A stretch of DNA of 64,000 nucleotides from Batkoa obscura (lineage: Eukaryota; Entomophthoromycota; Entomophthoromycetes; Entomophthorales; Batkoaceae). Below are positions 59,587 through 64,000 of the stretch, in pieces; position 1 is the first letter of the stretch, and the number at the start of each line of letters is the position of its first letter. The translations under genes were made by a program, and so were the position numbers. A model generated the notes under the pieces. The model saw only the letters and a list, made by a program, of their open reading frames with translations, had not been told where the DNA came from and made no database searches. The stretch spans positions 124,001-188,000 of the forward strand of contig JASVEC010000018.1 in assembly GCA_030770535.1 (NCBI GenBank), in the 5' to 3' direction.

Positions 59587-59815
59587 AAATTACAGTTAAA
59601 TTAGTTAAAACTAAAAAAATCAAAAATGCTAAAGTTGAAATTTTTGTAAAATTATTGTTCTTAAAAATTATAATAGTTGCTTTTTTAACATTTAAAGTAC
59701 ATAAGGATGTATTTTTTATTTAATTTTTTTTTAGTTTTAAACATAATTTTATTAAAATAGATCTAAGTTAAAAAAAATAATGCAAAAATGTTTTTAATTA
59801 AAAATGTAATTAAAA

Positions 59816-59915
59816 TGGGGATGTTCTCTTTGGTTTATCACTTTTTCGATTTTTTAAGCACTATTTGAACAGAAAAATTGTTGGTAAAATTCTTAAACAA
59901 AAAAACAAATCCCCG
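59816..59915 (-). mobile_element. TA-MITE copy
   Basis: TGGGGATG start, AATCCCCG end, core TTTTTTAAGCACTATTTGAA. A fragment of another copy (AAGGATGTATTTTTTATTTA) is near 59702. Confidence 0.7.
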
Positions 59916-59934
59916 AATACACTAATCACTTTAA

Positions 59935-60366
59935 TGTGAAATATCGCTTTGTTAGCTCTATGATTGATTATAACAACAACAACTTAAGTTGTTGTTATTG
60001 TTATCAAGCTCAAATACAATTAATCCCAATCTTCTTATTTTGATTTGCTATGACAAGTTCTAACTTCACATTACAAAGAGTATTATCCTCTCGTTTTGGT
60101 ATCCATACTATTGGAGTATAAAAGAAATTCTTCAACATGGTAACTTAGGGCTTTTTAACTGAATTATTCCCTGATATCTCGTATGCTTAGTAAAGCCACC
60201 AAATCTTTGTGATAGTATTTTACATAAATTTCACAGTAATATTGTCTATTATAATCGTCTTATATAGCCCGTAGCCTACTACGTGTTATTCTTCATAATT
60301 CAAGTCTATCTTAGTCACATAAACTAAGACCTTCTGATTCCAACTACTGATTATCAAGATTCCACA
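59935..60366 (+). mobile_element. Solo-LTR-like fossil, third copy
   Basis: About 432 bp, same family and orientation as the inner copy at 35437-35900, starting TGTGAAATATCGC and ending near CCACA. Shares the TTTTTAACTGAATTATTCCC stretch and the TAGTCACATAAACTAAGACC stretch with it. Degraded, no clear target duplication, no internal coding region. Confidence 0.65.
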
Positions 60367-60908
60367 TTGATATACTTGAATCTTAAGTTTTTTAAATTGT
60401 TTGTAAAAATTTTAATAATTTCATATATTAATGTAAAGAAATTAAACTTATATTAATATAAAAAGTTAAGTACTTGTTAATTAATTTTGTTATTAAAAAA
60501 ATTTAATTAAATAAAAAACAATTTATCTTATATTATATATTTTTTAGCTAATAGCTCAATTAATTTAATATTGGACTGTACAAAAGCGTTTTTTCTAGTT
60601 TTACCACTTGTTTTTTATTAATTTTTTTTATTTTTTAATACAAAAACTGATTTTACTTGATTATATTAAAACTGATTTTTATCAATATCATGAATTTTGG
60701 ATTTTCAATAATATGTAAAGATTTTATTTTTATATAATTAATAAAAAATAGAATCCAGATTTAAGCTTGTATACAAATATAAAAAGTTATACCAGAAAAT
60801 TAAAAAAATTAAAACAAGAACGTCTTAAGCTAAATAAAACAAAATAGAATAATCGTTTAGAGCCTTTAGTATATAAAATAAATTTGAGAAGCAATGCTAT
60901 CTAACATA
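60367..60908. other. AT-rich spacer
   Basis: Nothing recognised. Confidence 0.45.
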
Positions 60909-61009
60909 TGGGGGTGTTTTTTTTGGCCTCATCACTTTTTCCATCTTTTGAGCGTTACTTAAGTGGAAAGATTGCTAGTAAAATTTCTAAACATAAAAAT
61001 ACATCTCTA
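60909..61009 (-). mobile_element. TA-MITE copy
   Basis: TGGGGGTG start after TA, end ACATCTCTA before TA, core TTTTGAGCGTTACTTAAGTG. Confidence 0.7.
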
Positions 61010-61463
61010 TATAGCCATTAAATACAATATTGAGGAAGTTCGCTGAACAATTTGTTTATTTTTAAAATTTGCTAAGTTGAAGGTATTGGAAACCAATTTG
61101 GTTGTAATATGTAATTAAATGCAGTAATACAGGGGAATTATAATACAGTTAATAAAAGTAAAACGATAAGGGTATTTTATAAGCCTTTTTAAATCATTAA
61201 TATAAATTGTTTATATGTTTTGTATTCATAACTGCTTAAAAAACGCCATAAAACTCACTTGGATCTTATGCTTGCAACTATTACCTTTAACTTTTATATT
61301 ATCAACTACTTTACGATATCCATTTATTTACTTTAAAAGCAGAAAATAATTCTATTAAAAAACTATAACATATGTACTAAAACTATTATATAAACAAAAA
61401 AATCTAATTAATATAATAAAAACATATAAGAAACAATCTTAATATACAATCACATCTACCGCT
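61010..61463. other. AT-rich spacer
   Basis: 3' flank of the small secreted-protein gene; nothing else seen. Confidence 0.45.
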
Positions 61464-61820
61464 TTAATAATAAACTTGGTTATAAATTTGAATGGAATAA
61501 ACCAGTGGTGAATTATATTGAAACACCCTAGAGCCACCAGTATAAGTACATTGTCCTTTACACCCGTAATCACTAAAAAATTGAACGTTTTGATTATAAG
61601 GTACTTTTACTTCATACACCGGTCCCTGTACTCCGAAACATCCAGGTCCAGGACCTATTTCTGCTCGCTCGCCATTGGGTCGTATTATTACTATTTGAAA
61701 TTAAAATTTTAGTGAAAACCTTTATTAAATACACTATTAGTAGTTACCAACTGGATATTGAGCAAGCGAGACACCGACAAAGGATGTAAGTAATAAGAAG
61801 TGTGATTTAAGCATGATCAT
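61464..61820 (-). CDS. Small secreted protein, possibly beta/gamma-crystallin-like
   Basis: Two exons, about 99 residues. Signal peptide (MIMLKSHFLLLTSFVGVSLA) from the ATG at 61820 or the in-frame ATG at 61814. Mature chain reads QYPVVIIRPNGERAEIGPGP, GCFGVQGPVYEVKVPYNQNV, QFFSDYGCKGQCTYTGGSRV, FQYNSPLVYSIQIYNQVYY. The alternation of strands with FFSDYGCKG is like one Greek-key motif of small beta/gamma-crystallin-type secreted proteins, but this is resemblance only. Three Cys. No other clue to its job. Confidence 0.65.
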
Positions 61821-62996
61821 TAAAGTAAGTTTGATTGAATTTAGTACCAGCTAAATATTTGTAAGTAAGAGAGAACTGTAAATGAAGTAAATAAATAACT
61901 AATTGTTTATATAGTTTATTTATTAGTAATACTGTGTTTTTTATTTTCTTTGGCTGAATAAAACAATGAATCATTCGTGGGGGTTTTGTATTTTCGGTGG
62001 CTAAGTGTATATTTTTACTTTTGTTTTGATCTACGTGGCTTTATTTTTTTACTTATTTTACTAGCTTTTTAAAGTTTATTTACTGTTGTTTTATGGAATA
62101 TTATTTAAATATTACTTTAAAGTATCATGGTAATAAATGATATTAACTTTAAACTATTAATTTTTATATTCGATTAATTGAATTTTTAATCTTATTTTTG
62201 AGCCCAATATTTCATGCCTCTAAATTATTTTTATACAAAAAATATACAAAAAGTCATTTCGTTTTTGAAGGAAAACTATAATTTGACTGTATCGATTGTT
62301 ATATGCCTTCATTAATATTGATTTCTTAAATTTTCTTTTAGTATGTCTAATCATATTTGAGAACCTTATTCATTCAAGCATCCAAAGTTCAGCTTAGGGT
62401 AGCATAGGAAAATACTACATTTAATAGCATTATTATAAATACGAATCTCGTTAGTCAATTTCATATCATATAATTAATTATTAGTCTTTATTTTAATATG
62501 GTAAAATAAATGTGTTCTAATATACAATTCCCCAGAAAACAAAAAGTAATTTAATTACTAAGCAAAGCAAATTAAAGAATGTCAAATGATAGTAATAAGT
62601 ATTTATTATTATTGATAGCACTAGTAATGCTACTGAATAAAGTATAAAAACATTACATTTTTAAAAAAAGAAGTTAACTTTAAGCAGTTAAAGACTTCAT
62701 GTGGAAATTAAAAAGATGAAAATAGAAATAAGACGTTAAAAATAGCTAAGTTGACTAAGAATTTTATTTTTCAAAAAATTAAGCTGGCACATTAATCTCC
62801 ATACAAATCGAGCATTTTTAAAGACAACAGAAAAAAAGGTGAAATTTATTATACTAACGGAAAATTTTCGAGTTTTCTATTCCAAAAAAATAGTAACGGA
62901 AAATATGTAAAATAATTGTATCAGTATATAAATATTTAAAAAAACCTACACTTTAATTATCATAAAAAATTATCTTCTATACCAATATCTAAAAAA
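61821..62996. other. AT-rich divergent spacer
   Basis: Between two divergently read secreted-protein genes, so both promoters lie here. No gene, repeat or specific box recognised. Confidence 0.5.
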
Positions 62997-63785
62997 ATGA
63001 AATTCCTTCTCATAGCCTTATATACCAGCCAAATATTTGCTGCATTAAATCATTTTAATGGTAAAGAAGAGGGTGAAGATAGTATCGATGACAGCCAAGT
63101 GAGGAGTAAATTGGAATTAAACACTTCATGTAATGCAATTTGTAATGAAAATCCATCTAGTGCCAACTCCATGGGTTGTTTTTGCTTTACACCTAATGGT
63201 CAATCTCAAGCTCAAGGAGTAGCGCTCCCAATGAATAACAATTTACCTAACACTAATGCCAATAATCGCAATTTACCAATTCAACCAACCTTAAACAATG
63301 TGAATGATGCCAATAACGCAAACAGCGCCAATAATGCTAATACACCAAATGCTAATGTAGCTACAGTAGTAGTATTCACCACGATTAACCCACAAAATGG
63401 GCAAGCTATGCCACTTTCTACAAGCACATTATTACCAGGACAAACCTTTTTACCTACTCCTTCCAATAATAATCAGCGTAATAATAAATGGATGCCAGCC
63501 TTGAATAATCATCCTAGTATTCAACAAATTAATAAGGGATGGAATAGTAATACTTACTTCCCTACCCCAAGTAATAAAAATTTTAATGCTTTATCGAGTA
63601 GTAGTAGACAAGCTAGCTTATCAACTTCTATGGCTTTGAGCAGCGCTTCAAAAGCAATGAGTAAGGCTAGTTCTTCTATGAGCATGAGTATGAAATCAAT
63701 GGGAAACAATACTTCTGGTTCAAGTTATAATGTTTCCCATGGCTTTTCATTGATTGTTTTGGGCGCAATTTTAGCTTTATGTTAA
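62997..63785 (+). CDS. Ser/Asn-rich GPI-anchored-type wall protein
   Basis: 262 residues, single exon. N-terminal signal peptide (MKFLLIALYTSQIFAALNHF), a short Cys block (CNAICNENPSSANSMGCFCF), then Asn/Pro/Thr-rich low complexity (NANNRNLPIQPTLNNVNDAN), a Ser-rich tail (SSSRQASLSTSMALSSASKA) suited to O-mannosylation, and a C-terminal hydrophobic stretch (HGFSLIVLGAILALC) as in GPI-anchor signals. It should be displayed at the cell surface or wall. The Cys block CxxxC...CxC may be a small domain of its own; I do not recognise it. Confidence 0.75.
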   Translation: MKFLLIALYTSQIFAALNHFNGKEEGEDSIDDSQVRSKLELNTSCNAICNENPSSANSMGCFCFTPNGQSQAQGVALPMNNNLPNTNANNRNLPIQPTLNNVNDANNANSANNANTPNANVATVVVFTTINPQNGQAMPLSTSTLLPGQTFLPTPSNNNQRNNKWMPALNNHPSIQQINKGWNSNTYFPTPSNKNFNALSSSSRQASLSTSMALSSASKAMSKASSSMSMSMKSMGNNTSGSSYNVSHGFSLIVLGAILALC

Positions 63786-64000
63786 GATTCTGACTATTTT
63801 TAATCGACGCATTACATCTATTTTTCTTCTTTTTTTGGTATAAGAAGATATATACTAAATATTAATAATCATAATAATTAAACATTTCATTTTCAAATAA
63901 AAAATAAAAATAATTTTTTTTATTAATTTTTAATTTACTCATTTTATTATCATAGAGATCAGTTTAATTAGTATTTCAATACTGTAGTCTTTGACTATAT

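Overview
This window is nuclear DNA of a low-GC, intron-rich fungus. The fungal label rests on SHO1 (4TM-SH3 osmosensor), VTS1, SWP1, a Mit1-like CHD remodeller and the small ATP synthase subunit k. Introns are mostly 40-60 nt with GTAAG-type donors and TTTAG-type acceptors, and TAA, TAG and TGA all end genes. The very AT-rich spacers and many asparagine codons would suit an early-diverging zygomycete-type lineage, but the species cannot be named from the sequence.

Layout. 0-5 kb: two SCP/PR-1-like secreted protein genes (the first cut by the window edge) in empty AT-rich spacers, then an internally deleted pogo/Fot1-like DNA transposon. 5.7-14 kb: VMA12, SHO1 and a six-exon Mit1/CHD-type chromatin remodeller. 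14.5-17.7 kb: three SEC11 signal peptidase genes, two of them near-identical tandem copies. 18.1-19.7 kb: decayed coding-like sequence. 19.7-33.6 kb: housekeeping block with PUS1, VTS1, a TatD nuclease, eIF3g and a 1900-residue NUP188. 33.6-37 kb: repeat-rich spacer with ~99-bp MITEs, a solo LTR nested in another, and a large palindrome. 37.5-57.9 kb: a perfect-looking 2307-bp inverted repeat (arms 37452-39758 and 55590-57896, both carrying a C2-domain gene, tRNA-Arg and four MITEs) flanking 15.8 kb of ordinary genes (mitoribosomal uS11m, RPN12, ATP19, DDX41, a secreted protein, SWP1, alpha-COP, PHO13, ELP5). Outside each arm lies an older, diverged copy carrying paralogous orphan genes (119 residues each, 63% identical). 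58.6-64 kb: more MITEs, another solo LTR, and two small secreted or wall protein genes.

How it works together. Most genes are housekeeping and unrelated: secretory pathway (SEC11, SWP1, alpha-COP, VMA12), RNA and translation (PUS1, eIF3g, DDX41, VTS1, ELP5, tRNA-Arg), proteasome, nuclear pore and mitochondrion. The unusual part is genome architecture: a homogenised inverted duplication nested in an older one, with a dense TA-targeting MITE family around it. One MITE has a recognisable empty site in the opposite arm. No CRISPR, virus gene cluster or biosynthetic cluster was seen, and no clearly new multi-gene system; the orphan family beside the inverted repeat is the best candidate for something undescribed.
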